DNA of 47,578 nucleotides from Flavobacteriales bacterium (lineage in GTDB: Bacteria > Bacteroidota > Bacteroidia > CAIKAF01): contig JAOABX010000021.1 of assembly GCA_026418175.1 (NCBI GenBank), positions 1-47,578 of the forward strand. Direction: 5' to 3'. This document shows positions 17,114 to 25,294 of this stretch, in pieces (the stretch's first letter is position 1; every line of letters starts with the position of its first letter). A program made the translations under genes and the position numbers. Below the pieces are notes generated by a model. That model did not search any database. It was not told the DNA's origin and saw only the letters and a list, made by a program, of their open reading frames with translations.

Positions 17114-18343
17114 TTAATGATGAGTTCCGTCGTGTTCATGATGATCTCCATGCCCATGCCCTTCTTCAACTGCTCCTCCAATCATCTGAGCTGTAAGCAG
17201 CGTAAATATATATGCCTGAATGGCTGCTACCAGCAACTCCAGCGTAAACATCGCTACTGAAAACACTGACGTAACTACTCCAACAACATAACTTTGCACA
17301 ATAAATGTAATACCTATAATACTCATGATAATGATATGTCCTGCAGTAATGTTTGCAAAAAGACGTATCATCAATGAAAATGGCTTCGTAAAAATTCCAA
17401 TAATTTCAATTGGCACTAAAATAATTTTTACCGGAAACGGTACTCCCGGAGGATTAAGCAGGTGTCCCCAAAAATGCTTATTTCCATTAATAAGCACCAT
17501 AATTAGTGAAAATAAAGCCAAGGTCATGGTTACTGCTATATTCCCAGTTACATTGGCACTTCCGGGGAAGATGGGTATCAGGCCAAGTAAATTGTTAATC
17601 CAAATAAAGAAAAACAAGGTAAGCAGGTAAGGCAGAAACTTTGTATATTTCTTTTCGCCAATGAAAGGAATAGCTATTTCATTTTGAACAAACAAAATAA
17701 GAGGTTCCATAGCGCCCTGCAACCCTCGCGGAGCTCTATTCGGATTTTGCTTATAAGCCTTAGCTACTGAAATGAAAATGATGAGCAAGAGCACAACTGC
17801 CAACAACAATCCAAATACATTTTTTGTAATGGAGAAATTATAAAAAATGTGTTTATTTCCACTAATTAAATCACCCAATGTAGCCTCATGCTTACCAATG
17901 GGATGCCCGTGTTCATCCATTTTAATTTGACCGTTTTCATCCAATTCAGGAATGTATAGCTTGCCATGGTGGTAATAATATTTATCACGAGTTAGGTGAT
18001 TCTCATCAGCATGATGGAATGCGCTTGACATAAACACATCAAATCCTTTTCCCGGCTCATATATTATTACTGGTAAAGGAAAAGAAATATTACCTATGAT
18101 TTGGAATACGTAGTCATCTGCAATATGATGTTTTATAAAAGCTCCAAAATCTAACTTTTCTTCTTCGTGAGCTTCTGCTTCATGGTTTGCAGCATGATCT
18201 TCTGTATGCTGAACTTCGGTAGCCGGTTGATCCGCATGTTCTTGATTTTCGTGATGCCCCTGTGCTGTTAACGGCAGCATGTATAACGCAAACACTAACA
18301 GTGTAACTAGATTTCGAATAGCGGAATTTAATGGCTTCATCAT
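17114..18343 (-). CDS. atpB: F-type ATP synthase subunit a with a His-rich exported N-terminal extension
   Basis: Stator half-channel subunit, 409 residues from the ATG at 18343. The ATG at 18370 would sit about ten bases after a -7 box and adds residues that do not fit a signal peptide; 18340 is equally possible. A signal peptide (through PLTAQG) leads into about 130 hydrophilic residues rich in His and acidic side chains. The usual a-subunit membrane helices follow, with the essential Arg in SLMIRLFANITAGH, and then a His-rich tail (GHGHGDHHEHDGTHH). E. coli AtpB has 271 residues. An N-terminal extension is usual in Bacteroidota, but the strong His content stands out. It heads atpBEFHAG. 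Confidence 0.95.
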   Translation of the reverse strand: MMKPLNSAIRNLVTLLVFALYMLPLTAQGHHENQEHADQPATEVQHTEDHAANHEAEAHEEEKLDFGAFIKHHIADDYVFQIIGNISFPLPVIIYEPGKGFDVFMSSAFHHADENHLTRDKYYYHHGKLYIPELDENGQIKMDEHGHPIGKHEATLGDLISGNKHIFYNFSITKNVFGLLLAVVLLLIIFISVAKAYKQNPNRAPRGLQGAMEPLILFVQNEIAIPFIGEKKYTKFLPYLLTLFFFIWINNLLGLIPIFPGSANVTGNIAVTMTLALFSLIMVLINGNKHFWGHLLNPPGVPFPVKIILVPIEIIGIFTKPFSLMIRLFANITAGHIIIMSIIGITFIVQSYVVGVVTSVFSVAMFTLELLVAAIQAYIFTLLTAQMIGGAVEEGHGHGDHHEHDGTHH

Positions 18344-18370
18344 ACAGTCTAAAAAATAACTAACCCCCAT

Positions 18371-18405
18371 TTTGAGACCGCAAAAGTAGCAAATTCGGTT
18401 TCAAA
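18371..18405. repeat. Inverted repeat flanking the atpB -7 box
   Basis: TTTGAGACCG (18371-18380) and CGGTTTCAAA (18396-18405) match as reverse complements at nine of ten positions, with a 15-base spacer that contains the whole -7 box. A protein bound here would compete with or position RNA polymerase; this is inference. Confidence 0.5.
18381..18388 (-). promoter_or_regulatory. -7 promoter box before atpB
   Basis: Minus-strand TACTTTTG, an exact TAnnTTTG match. A TTTG occurs 13 bases further up, shorter than the usual spacing. It would drive atpBEFHAG separately from the upstream bactofilin unit. It lies inside the inverted repeat at 18371-18405. Confidence 0.55.
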
Positions 18406-18487
18406 TAAAAATTTAGTGGAATGAATTTTCCGTAACTGATAAATCTACAGCTAAACAATGATTTTTGGGAGTTAAGAAAAATGGAAA

Positions 18488-18877
18488 CTATCCTTTCTTC
18501 ATCAGTGGACGTAACATGAGTATTTCAAAGGTGGTGTAAATCAGGTAACAACTAAAAAAAACGGCTACAAACTCCATTGTAATCCCACGAAATCCAAGAA
18601 ACATTATGGCCAAGAACAACAAATAGGCCAGCATTTTAAATGCCATAGCTGCCAAAAAGTAATTATAGAACTTTTTGGGGTCGCGGGTTAGAGCACGCTG
18701 TAGCAAGAAATGAGATCCGCTGGTAATAACATAAAAAGCTGGAATAATAAAATCAGCATTAGCGGGTAATTGATTTTTAAAGAAATAATAAACCGCCATC
18801 AACATTACTGTAATGAGCGATAAATACAAAAAATAGTTTTTTAGCGTTGCAGAAGTTGAGCTGTTGGGTTGTGACAT
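18488..18877 (-). CDS. Four-helix membrane protein, AtpI-like position
   Basis: 129 residues with four hydrophobic helices (about 13-31, 42-58, 75-96, 100-118), a short polar N-terminus and a basic C-terminal tail (LRPLMKKG). The fold and location between atpZ and atpB resemble ATP synthase protein I, which helps assemble the c ring, but sequence similarity that I can see is weak. The start is four bases after the atpZ stop, so it belongs to the same transcription unit. The family is usually annotated as hypothetical in Bacteroidota. Confidence 0.7.
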   Translation of the reverse strand: MSQPNSSTSATLKNYFLYLSLITVMLMAVYYFFKNQLPANADFIIPAFYVITSGSHFLLQRALTRDPKKFYNYFLAAMAFKMLAYLLFLAIMFLGFRGITMEFVAVFFSCYLIYTTFEILMLRPLMKKG

Positions 18878-18881
18878 GAAG

Positions 18882-19085
18882 CTATTTTTTTCGAATGAAT
18901 TCTTTAATAACTAATCCAAGGGCCAAAAGTACAGATATTAAAGCAAACACAAGCGTAAAAACCGGAGAAGCCATGTTATAATTCTTGTCAAGCCTCGCCC
19001 CTAACCAAACCCCGGCTGCAATAATGGCCAGCATTTGAAATGCCAACCCGGAATATTTTAAATAATCTATAGAGTTTTTTTTCAA
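18882..19085 (-). CDS. atpZ: AtpZ/AtpI-family protein
   Basis: 67 residues with two transmembrane helices (about 13-30 and 40-61) and the AtpZ-type pattern of a GVWLGARLDKNY segment between them, ending in a basic tail (KEFIRKK). Members sit next to F-ATPase operons and are thought to help assembly or Mg2+ supply; the exact role is unsettled. It lies four bases after the bactofilin gene and four bases before the AtpI-like gene, an arrangement common to many Bacteroidota. Confidence 0.85.
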   Translation of the reverse strand: MKKNSIDYLKYSGLAFQMLAIIAAGVWLGARLDKNYNMASPVFTLVFALISVLLALGLVIKEFIRKK

Positions 19086-19089
19086 TGCT

Positions 19090-19509
19090 TTAGGCGGGGA
19101 CAGTCACCCTGATATTTTGTTGCATTAATAATTGAATATCAGCCGTAGCAGTCATAGTACATTTACCATTAAATTCAGCACCGGGTTCTATAGATAAACT
19201 GCCGGTCTGCAAATCACCAGTCAAACGGCAGGAGGCTTTGAGTGCAGTTTTTTCAGCCACCAATACATTCCCTTTAACTTGACCTAAAATATCCACATTT
19301 GCACATACAATATCACCTTCAACCTGACCAGAAGTTCCAATTACCACTTTGCCGGAACATTCTATTTTACCTTGAAGTGTTCCATCAATGCGTATGTTCC
19401 CGTTGCATATAATATCACCATGAATCACCGTACCGGCATTGATTTGATTGGGTGAAACAGCCTCGACTACAGGAATATTCTTTGCCATAGCAGTTTTATT
19501 TTTAATCAT
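19090..19509 (-). CDS. Bactofilin (polymer-forming cytoskeletal protein)
   Basis: 139 residues from the ATG at 19509; the ATG at 19488 is also possible. The core is a right-handed beta helix of short repeated strands with alternating small residues (TVIHGDIICNGNIRIDGTLQGKIECSG, shown here in parts: GDIICNGNIRIDG and GQVEGDIVCANVDILG). This is the bactofilin (DUF583) fold. Bactofilins form nucleotide-free filaments at the membrane and localise cell-wall or motility proteins. It is the first gene of the atpZ/atp unit and lies 92 bases after porW. Confidence 0.93.
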   Translation of the reverse strand: MIKNKTAMAKNIPVVEAVSPNQINAGTVIHGDIICNGNIRIDGTLQGKIECSGKVVIGTSGQVEGDIVCANVDILGQVKGNVLVAEKTALKASCRLTGDLQTGSLSIEPGAEFNGKCTMTATADIQLLMQQNIRVTVPA

Positions 19510-19547
19510 AGGATGCTTGGATTGGCCTTACTAAAATAAGAAATACT

Positions 19548-19555
19548 CAAATATA
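19548..19555 (-). promoter_or_regulatory. -7 promoter box for the bactofilin-atpZ unit
   Basis: Minus-strand TATATTTG, exact TAnnTTTG, 38 bases before the ATG at 19509. No -33 TTG at the standard distance. Confidence 0.55.
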
Positions 19556-19601
19556 AACTACCACTAGGCGGTAACTTAACTGAAATAAGCTAAAAAAGTA
19601 T

Positions 19602-22202
19602 TTACTTGGGGTAATTCGCATGATAAAAAGCTTCATACCCACTAACATCTTGCGATTTAAAAAGAAGGGCATAATTTCCCATGGTGATGGGGAAAGCTTT
19701 TACACCCTGCCCTAACTGCAATTGCGATAAAATATCTTTTTTGTTGAATAGTGAAAAATAATTGATGGCTTCATTGCCGTTTTTAAACTTACGAATCAAC
19801 ATAACCTGCGATGTGTTGCCAAGCAGTGAAGTATTTACACTTAACCCCGCATTGGAAAAATTCTCATCATTAAATTGATTGAGCTTTTGTGTGGCAACAT
19901 TAATATTACCTTTTAGCGAAGGAATAATAATAATGACAATGTGTTCTGCATTCAAGTCTTTTGTGAAAGGTGTACTAGGTTTTGGAATTGAGTCTTTTTT
20001 ATTTTCTGATACATTTTCCTTAGTATCTTTAGATTGATCGCTTTTCATCACATTGTTATCCACCGGTTCTTCGCCAATTAATAATTTCAATAGGCGTGCT
20101 GCGGTTTGGGCAGATTCTGTTCCTGGAAATTGATCTTTAACGTCTTTCAGATCTTTTTTAAATTCTTCCAAGGATACTAATTCTTTTCTGGCTAGTGTTC
20201 GTAACAAAGCAAACCGATGAAGCATTTTACTTTCTGGAAATTTTGATTTTGCCTCATCACATAAACTTATTGCTGCATTATAATTTTTTGATTTATATGC
20301 AAAATATGCCGATTCATAGATAGGAGATGCCTTGTCGTCGTCTTTTTCTTTTTGCAGCATGTAATCCGGATTTCCTAGAATACGGGCATATTCACTGGTG
20401 GGATAATCTCGAAGAATAAGATTTTTATAATACTCTGATTTATCAGTATTTTTCAATTCCTTGTACACCAAATAAAGCTGATAATAGGTAACCGGGAAGT
20501 GAATATTGTTTGTATTTCTTTTAACTAAATCTTCAAAAGATTCGGCAGATAACTCATAATCAAAGATTTTTTCTTTATACAACAAACCCAAATTGTACAA
20601 GGCTTGCCATAGCATTTCGCGGGAAGCCTGGAGTGCAGAATCGGTACGCGGAATTTCTGCTAAATACGTTTGTGGGTCGTATCGTGGATTGTAGGCTGGC
20701 TGTGAATTGCCTCCGTCATTAAATGAAATGGTGTTTTTATTACTTCTTCGCCAATCATCTTCCAGTGGACGATTGCCCCAAACTTTTTTAAACTCATTTA
20801 AGCCAAAAGCGAGCGCCTGATTGTTATAAAAATACCACTTCCCTTCTCCTCCCCCGATGGCATTATTACCTATTCCTGCATTATTACTCACATTATTTTT
20901 GGCTTCTTCATCTTTTGCTTTCAAATCTTCTACATAATTTTCAAGAAAAAGCATCAAATCTTTTTCGTTTAATGCAGCTAACCGTTGCAGGCTGTCTTGT
21001 AACTGTATAATTCGGATATTTAACACCACTTCCGTAAGGTTTTCTTTCAATCGCATCACTGATTCATATTCCGGATGGTCTTTATCCAGCGAGGTAGAAG
21101 TGGAATCGTAATATGCTTGGGCTGGTTCATATTTTCGGTCAGCAAAATAAATACGAGCCAGTTCTAAATACGATAAACCTTTTTGATTTTTATTATTTAC
21201 ACTGGCTGCTACTGATTTTTTAAAGTTTTTGATTGCTTCTTCTTTGTTCTTTTCCTTGAGGAATATAGTTCCCAGTGCGTAATATATTTGATCTTGGTAT
21301 TCAATGTTTTTATCATCTTTCAGCATTTTTTTGAGCAACTTCTTTAAATCTTCGTTGCTATCGTTCCCCGCAGTTCGAGCCATGTTAATTTTTGACTGAA
21401 ATTCCAGTTCATATTCCGGTTTTAGTTTTAAAACAGCTGCGAATGATTCATATGCTTTTTGATTTTCTTTTAATTGCTGATACAATTGGCCACGAATAAA
21501 CTGATAGCGGGCTTTACGTTTCTTTTTCTTTTCAAATTCAATGGCTTTATTTAAATCTTCCAGAGCTTCGTTGTACTCTTTCATTCGGATGTGATAATCA
21601 GCAATGCTGGCCCAGTAATCAGCATTTTGCTTTTTATCCAATGCTCCTTTATCTACCTGACGAATAGCGGTGGCAGCTTCTGCTAACTCGCCCTGTTCAA
21701 GATAACTTCTTACAATCCATATTCGGGCATCCTGGCGGGTTTTATTTTTTTCGCTGTTTTCAGCTACATATCGTAACTGGCCGATGCCCATATCAAAATC
21801 CAATTTAAAGTAATGAGCAATCCCCATCATTAAGTAGCAATCATCAATATAGCGGTTGTATTGTTTCCCATTAATAAGCATGGAGTGTTTTTTAATCATT
21901 ACCACTCCTTTTTTAATTGCTCTGTCCCATTGTGCATTCTGCGATGAAAAATTTGACTTATCACCGTATTCATACACTGGAATAATTTTGGTAAAGTTAT
22001 CTTTTCGAGCTTTTACCAATTCCTGAATGCCCAATTTAATAGCCTCACTCCCGTTAAAGTATCCGTTATATTTGGTATTCATGCTATGCCAAAAACGGTT
22101 CAAAAACTTGTTCTTTTTCGTTGAACAACTTGTACCTGCCAGCAAAAATGCAGTTACCAACAGCAATACATATTTTAATTTAAATACGGACACCGGGTTC
22201 AT
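19602..22202 (-). CDS. porW: T9SS periplasmic TPR lipoprotein PorW/SprE
   Basis: 866 residues from the ATG at 22202; the TTG nine bases earlier lies inside the promoter box, so the ATG is required. A signal peptide leads to a lipoprotein-type cysteine (AGTSCSTKK). The next segment, KFLNRFWHSMNTKYNGYFNGSEA, is the family hallmark (parts: NTKYNGYFNG). At least eight TPR-like repeats follow from about 90 to 640 (for example ADYHIRMKEYNEALEDLNKA), then a Lys/Asp-rich linker and a C-terminal domain. PorW/SprE connects the inner-membrane motor and outer-membrane parts of the T9SS and is needed for secretion and gliding. Length matches the usual 850-1000 residues. Position next to bactofilin and atp genes is typical of the phylum. 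Confidence 0.9.
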   Translation of the reverse strand: MNPVSVFKLKYVLLLVTAFLLAGTSCSTKKNKFLNRFWHSMNTKYNGYFNGSEAIKLGIQELVKARKDNFTKIIPVYEYGDKSNFSSQNAQWDRAIKKGVVMIKKHSMLINGKQYNRYIDDCYLMMGIAHYFKLDFDMGIGQLRYVAENSEKNKTRQDARIWIVRSYLEQGELAEAATAIRQVDKGALDKKQNADYWASIADYHIRMKEYNEALEDLNKAIEFEKKKKRKARYQFIRGQLYQQLKENQKAYESFAAVLKLKPEYELEFQSKINMARTAGNDSNEDLKKLLKKMLKDDKNIEYQDQIYYALGTIFLKEKNKEEAIKNFKKSVAASVNNKNQKGLSYLELARIYFADRKYEPAQAYYDSTSTSLDKDHPEYESVMRLKENLTEVVLNIRIIQLQDSLQRLAALNEKDLMLFLENYVEDLKAKDEEAKNNVSNNAGIGNNAIGGGEGKWYFYNNQALAFGLNEFKKVWGNRPLEDDWRRSNKNTISFNDGGNSQPAYNPRYDPQTYLAEIPRTDSALQASREMLWQALYNLGLLYKEKIFDYELSAESFEDLVKRNTNNIHFPVTYYQLYLVYKELKNTDKSEYYKNLILRDYPTSEYARILGNPDYMLQKEKDDDKASPIYESAYFAYKSKNYNAAISLCDEAKSKFPESKMLHRFALLRTLARKELVSLEEFKKDLKDVKDQFPGTESAQTAARLLKLLIGEEPVDNNVMKSDQSKDTKENVSENKKDSIPKPSTPFTKDLNAEHIVIIIIPSLKGNINVATQKLNQFNDENFSNAGLSVNTSLLGNTSQVMLIRKFKNGNEAINYFSLFNKKDILSQLQLGQGVKAFPITMGNYALLFKSQDVSGYEAFYHANYPK

Positions 22203-22208
22203 TTGGCG

Positions 22209-22239
22209 CAAAAATACGATAATAACTTACGGTTCACAA
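22209..22239 (-). promoter_or_regulatory. Promoter of porW
   Basis: On the minus strand, TTG (22239-22237), 20 bases, TATTTTTG (22216-22209). The box ends only six bases before the ATG at 22202, so the predicted transcript starts at or within a few bases of the start codon. Confidence 0.7.
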
Positions 22240-22253
22240 TTTTATTGCACAAC

Positions 22254-22478
22254 CTAATCTGCAACAACACAACCTTTGCTAATTGCTTTATCTGCATATT
22301 CCTTCCAGGAAGGAGTTTCATCCGTCAAGGCTGTTTCATAAGCATCCCGGCAAATAGTGGTATTGGGATATCCTGATACATTTTTACATTGAATACAAGC
22401 AGGCGATGAACATCCGGTTAATAGTAATGCATTGATGAAACTACCTAATAAAAACAAAGAAAAAATAATCTGCTTCAT
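22254..22478 (-). CDS. Small cysteine-rich lipoprotein
   Basis: 74 residues. The lipobox LTGC places the lipidated cysteine at position 23. The mature 52 residues contain four more cysteines (ACIQCKN, TICRDAY, KGCVVAD), suggesting disulfides or a small metal site. I do not recognise a named family, although short Bacteroidota lipoproteins with a similar CxxC...C...C spacing exist. It lies 50 bases upstream of porW on the same strand; porW has its own promoter, so co-transcription is uncertain. Confidence 0.7.
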   Translation of the reverse strand: MKQIIFSLFLLGSFINALLLTGCSSPACIQCKNVSGYPNTTICRDAYETALTDETPSWKEYADKAISKGCVVAD

Positions 22479-22767
22479 AAAGAATTATCTGGTTATATTA
22501 AATATTCTTTTGAAAACAATCGGTGCTATGATTATCTACAATACCGGCAGCATGGGAAAACGCATAACATATGGTGGTTCTAATCAACATAAATCCTCTT
22601 TTTTTCAGAACGATTGTACAGCATAATCCTGCATGAAAAATATGTAATGCACCAACCTTAAAAAACCTCGGCTACCCAAAAGCGGAACGTCCCATTCGGC
22701 ATCATGATAAGAAATTTCTTTCGGTGAGTGAGGGCTCCGGCTGCAACGAACAGGCTCATTCATCCCG
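22479..22767. other. Intergenic stretch between ilvE and the small lipoprotein
   Basis: 289 bases of mixed composition. Short open frames exist on both strands, but none has a recognisable motif or good start. No terminator hairpin with a T-run was found behind ilvE. Confidence 0.4.
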
Positions 22768-23847
22768 TTATACCGGTATTCGTAAAGTCCAGTTGAAAAT
22801 ATCTTCTTCTCTTCCGGTGCGGATATCTGAAAGATAGCGAGCTACCTTATTGGAAAATTCACGTTTTTCTATAGATGGAAGCATCCTATCCACTCCATTT
22901 ATATTTACCAATTCCACATGGGCAATGGTAGCAGCAGTTCCAGCCCCAAACATTTCGGTACAAGCTCCGGAAGCAATAACCTCGTCCATTTCTTCTACAG
23001 AAATCAAACGTTCTTCTACCGGAACTCCCCAGTGTCGAGCCACACGTATCACACTATCACGCGTTATTCCAGGCAGAATGGTATCCGTAGATGTTGGAGG
23101 GGTAACCAACACACCATTGATTAAGAAAAAAATATTCATGGTTCCAGACTCTTCAATGTATTTATGCTCGGAAGAGTCTGTCCACAACTGCTGATTGTAT
23201 CCCTTAAGTTGTCCCAACTTTGCTGGATACAAGGCGGCCGCATAATTACCGGCTGCTTTTGCATTTCCGGTACCTCCTTTAGCTGCCCGTGAATAACGGG
23301 TTTCAAGCATTAACTTTATCGGGCCGTTGTAATAATTGCCTACCGGCGAAGAAAAAATCATGAAGGTATATTCATTGGCAGGCCGTACTCCAAGCACCGG
23401 TTCAGAAGCGAACATAAATGGCCTGATATACAATGAATTTCCTTCTTTACCTGACACCCATTGTTGATCAATTTCTAAAAGCGTAGTAAGTGCTTCCATG
23501 AAATATTCTTCTGGAAGATTAGGCATGCACATACGTTGAGCCGACCGGTTTAAACGACGAGCATTCTCCCAAGGGCGAAATAGCATGATATCACCATTGG
23601 GGGCTCGATATGCCTTCATTCCTTCAAAAATGCTTTGTCCATAATGCAAAGCCGACATGGATGGATGAATAGAAATAGGTCCAAATGGAGTAATTTGAAA
23701 TTCGCCCCATTCGCCATTAACAGCTTTGGCTGAAAACATGTGATCACTGAAGTATTTTCCAAAGGGCAAGTCATTGAAATTTACTTCATTTATTTTAGAA
23801 CGGGTGGTTTTTTCTACATGAATGTTCATCACATCAGTTAGTGACAT
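22768..23847 (-). CDS. ilvE: Branched-chain amino acid aminotransferase
   Basis: PLP enzyme of fold class IV, 359 residues from the ATG at 23847 (alternatives 23829 ATG, 23853 TTG). It catalyses the last step of Leu, Ile and Val synthesis and the first step of their breakdown. Family features are LHYGQSIFEGMKAYR, the PLP lysine in GNAKAAGNYAA, and WTDSSEHKYIEESGTMN, with the cofactor phosphate loop near TDTILPGITRDSV. Length fits the eukaryote-like BCAT type II group. It is preceded by the promoter at 23881-23914, which overlaps the purD terminator. Confidence 0.95.
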   Translation of the reverse strand: MSLTDVMNIHVEKTTRSKINEVNFNDLPFGKYFSDHMFSAKAVNGEWGEFQITPFGPISIHPSMSALHYGQSIFEGMKAYRAPNGDIMLFRPWENARRLNRSAQRMCMPNLPEEYFMEALTTLLEIDQQWVSGKEGNSLYIRPFMFASEPVLGVRPANEYTFMIFSSPVGNYYNGPIKLMLETRYSRAAKGGTGNAKAAGNYAAALYPAKLGQLKGYNQQLWTDSSEHKYIEESGTMNIFFLINGVLVTPPTSTDTILPGITRDSVIRVARHWGVPVEERLISVEEMDEVIASGACTEMFGAGTAATIAHVELVNINGVDRMLPSIEKREFSNKVARYLSDIRTGREEDIFNWTLRIPV

Positions 23848-23880
23848 GAGCAATACAATTAAGTTTTAAAATTGTTTTAT

Positions 23881-23914
23881 CAAAGATAACAAAAAAAGCT
23901 GAGGGAGGCCTCAA
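23881..23914 (-). promoter_or_regulatory. Promoter of ilvE
   Basis: On the minus strand, TTG (23914-23912), 23 bases, TATCTTTG (23888-23881). The exact -7 box ends 33 bases before the ATG at 23847. Spacing is at the long end of the accepted range. Confidence 0.55.
23891..23913 (-). terminator. Terminator of purD
   Basis: On the minus strand TGAGG-cctc-CCTCA is followed by GC and seven T residues. It sits between purD and ilvE, inside the ilvE promoter spacer. Confidence 0.75.
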
Positions 23915-23946
23915 TTTTCCTTTTATTGCTCGGCATGCAGAGCATA

Positions 23947-25221
23947 TTATCGTAAATCAAAACCAATATCCCGACGATAATAGAAATCATCAAAATAAAT
24001 ATGCTGTATATTTTGATATGATTTTTTTAAAGCTTCATGCATATCATCGCCCAGCGAAGTAATGCAACAAACCCTACCACCTGCAGTAAGCAACCGATTA
24101 TCTTCGCGACGAGTGCCGGCATGAAATACAATACTTTCTTTAACTTCATCCAGCCCATGAATCACTTTGTTTTTTTGGTAATTCCCGGGATAGCCCCCTG
24201 ATACCATCACTACGGTAACACAGGCGTGGGGATCTATTTCGATCGATTTGGTATCTAGAGTTTGCGTTTCAAGTGTTTCGAACAATTCAATTAGATCTGA
24301 CTTAATGCGTGGTAATACCACTTGCGTTTCAGGATCTCCCATGCGGCAATTATACTCCACTACTTTGGGGTCTCCATTAACATTCATCAATCCAACATAA
24401 ATAAACCCTTTGTAAACAATTTGTTCTTTTTCTAGACCGGATATGGTAGGCTTAATGATGCGTTCTTCTACTTTCTTCAAAAAAACATCATCTGCAAAAG
24501 GGACCGGTGAAACCGCCCCCATGCCACCGGTGTTAAGCCCCGTATCCCCTTCACCTACTCGTTTGTAATCTTTGGCTGTTGGAAGAATCTTGTAATTTTT
24601 GCCATCAGTTAAAACAAATACGGAACACTCGACACCCTTCATAAATTCTTCAATTACCACCTTGTTTCCGGCATCCCCAAATTTTGCTTCGCTAAGCATT
24701 ACGGCCAATTCTCGCTTTGCTTCATCTACATTATTTAAAATTAACACTCCTTTGCCAGCTGCTAATCCATCTGCCTTTAATACATAAGGCGGTTTTAGGG
24801 TATCAAGAAATTGAAATCCTTTGTATAAAGTATCTTTTGTAAAGGTTTGATAGGTTGCTGTTGGAATTTGATGACGCATCATGAATTGTTTTGCAAAATC
24901 TTTACTACCTTCCAGCTGCGCTCCAGCTTTAGACGGGCCTATCACTTTTACAAATTTCAGTTCAGAATGATTTTTAAAATAATCATATATACCCCGAACC
25001 AACGGCTCTTCGGGCCCCACAACAATCATTGAAACCTGATGCTCTTTAACAAATGTTGCAACCTCATCAAAATTGAGAATATTCAATTTCACATTGGTAC
25101 CATGCTGTTCTGTGCCAGGATTACCAGGTGCTATGTAAAACTTATCTACTAATTTACTTTGGCTAATCTTCCAGGCAAATGCATGTTCCCTTCCTCCAGA
25201 ACCAATTAAAAGTACATTCAT
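23947..25221 (-). CDS. purD: Phosphoribosylamine-glycine ligase
   Basis: ATP-grasp enzyme of purine synthesis (PRA + glycine + ATP to GAR), 424 residues, the normal size. The N-terminal Rossmann-like domain starts MNVLLIGSGGREHAFAWK. The central ATP-grasp carries KADGLAAGKGV and GFIYVGLM, and the PurD signature RMGDPETQ lies near residue 290. It is flanked by its own terminator. The purF-like gene of the same pathway lies 14 kb away on the same strand. Confidence 0.97.
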   Translation of the reverse strand: MNVLLIGSGGREHAFAWKISQSKLVDKFYIAPGNPGTEQHGTNVKLNILNFDEVATFVKEHQVSMIVVGPEEPLVRGIYDYFKNHSELKFVKVIGPSKAGAQLEGSKDFAKQFMMRHQIPTATYQTFTKDTLYKGFQFLDTLKPPYVLKADGLAAGKGVLILNNVDEAKRELAVMLSEAKFGDAGNKVVIEEFMKGVECSVFVLTDGKNYKILPTAKDYKRVGEGDTGLNTGGMGAVSPVPFADDVFLKKVEERIIKPTISGLEKEQIVYKGFIYVGLMNVNGDPKVVEYNCRMGDPETQVVLPRIKSDLIELFETLETQTLDTKSIEIDPHACVTVVMVSGGYPGNYQKNKVIHGLDEVKESIVFHAGTRREDNRLLTAGGRVCCITSLGDDMHEALKKSYQNIQHIYFDDFYYRRDIGFDLR

Positions 25222-25294
25222 TGTTTATTATTATTATTATCCTATTGAATATTAATTTTCAAAATTTCCTATTAATACTAATATAACCCTCCCT

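Noticed and set aside
22432-22626. Plus-strand open frame in the ilvE/lipoprotein gap
   Set aside because: It begins antisense to the lipoprotein signal peptide, shows no conserved motif and has no promoter box.
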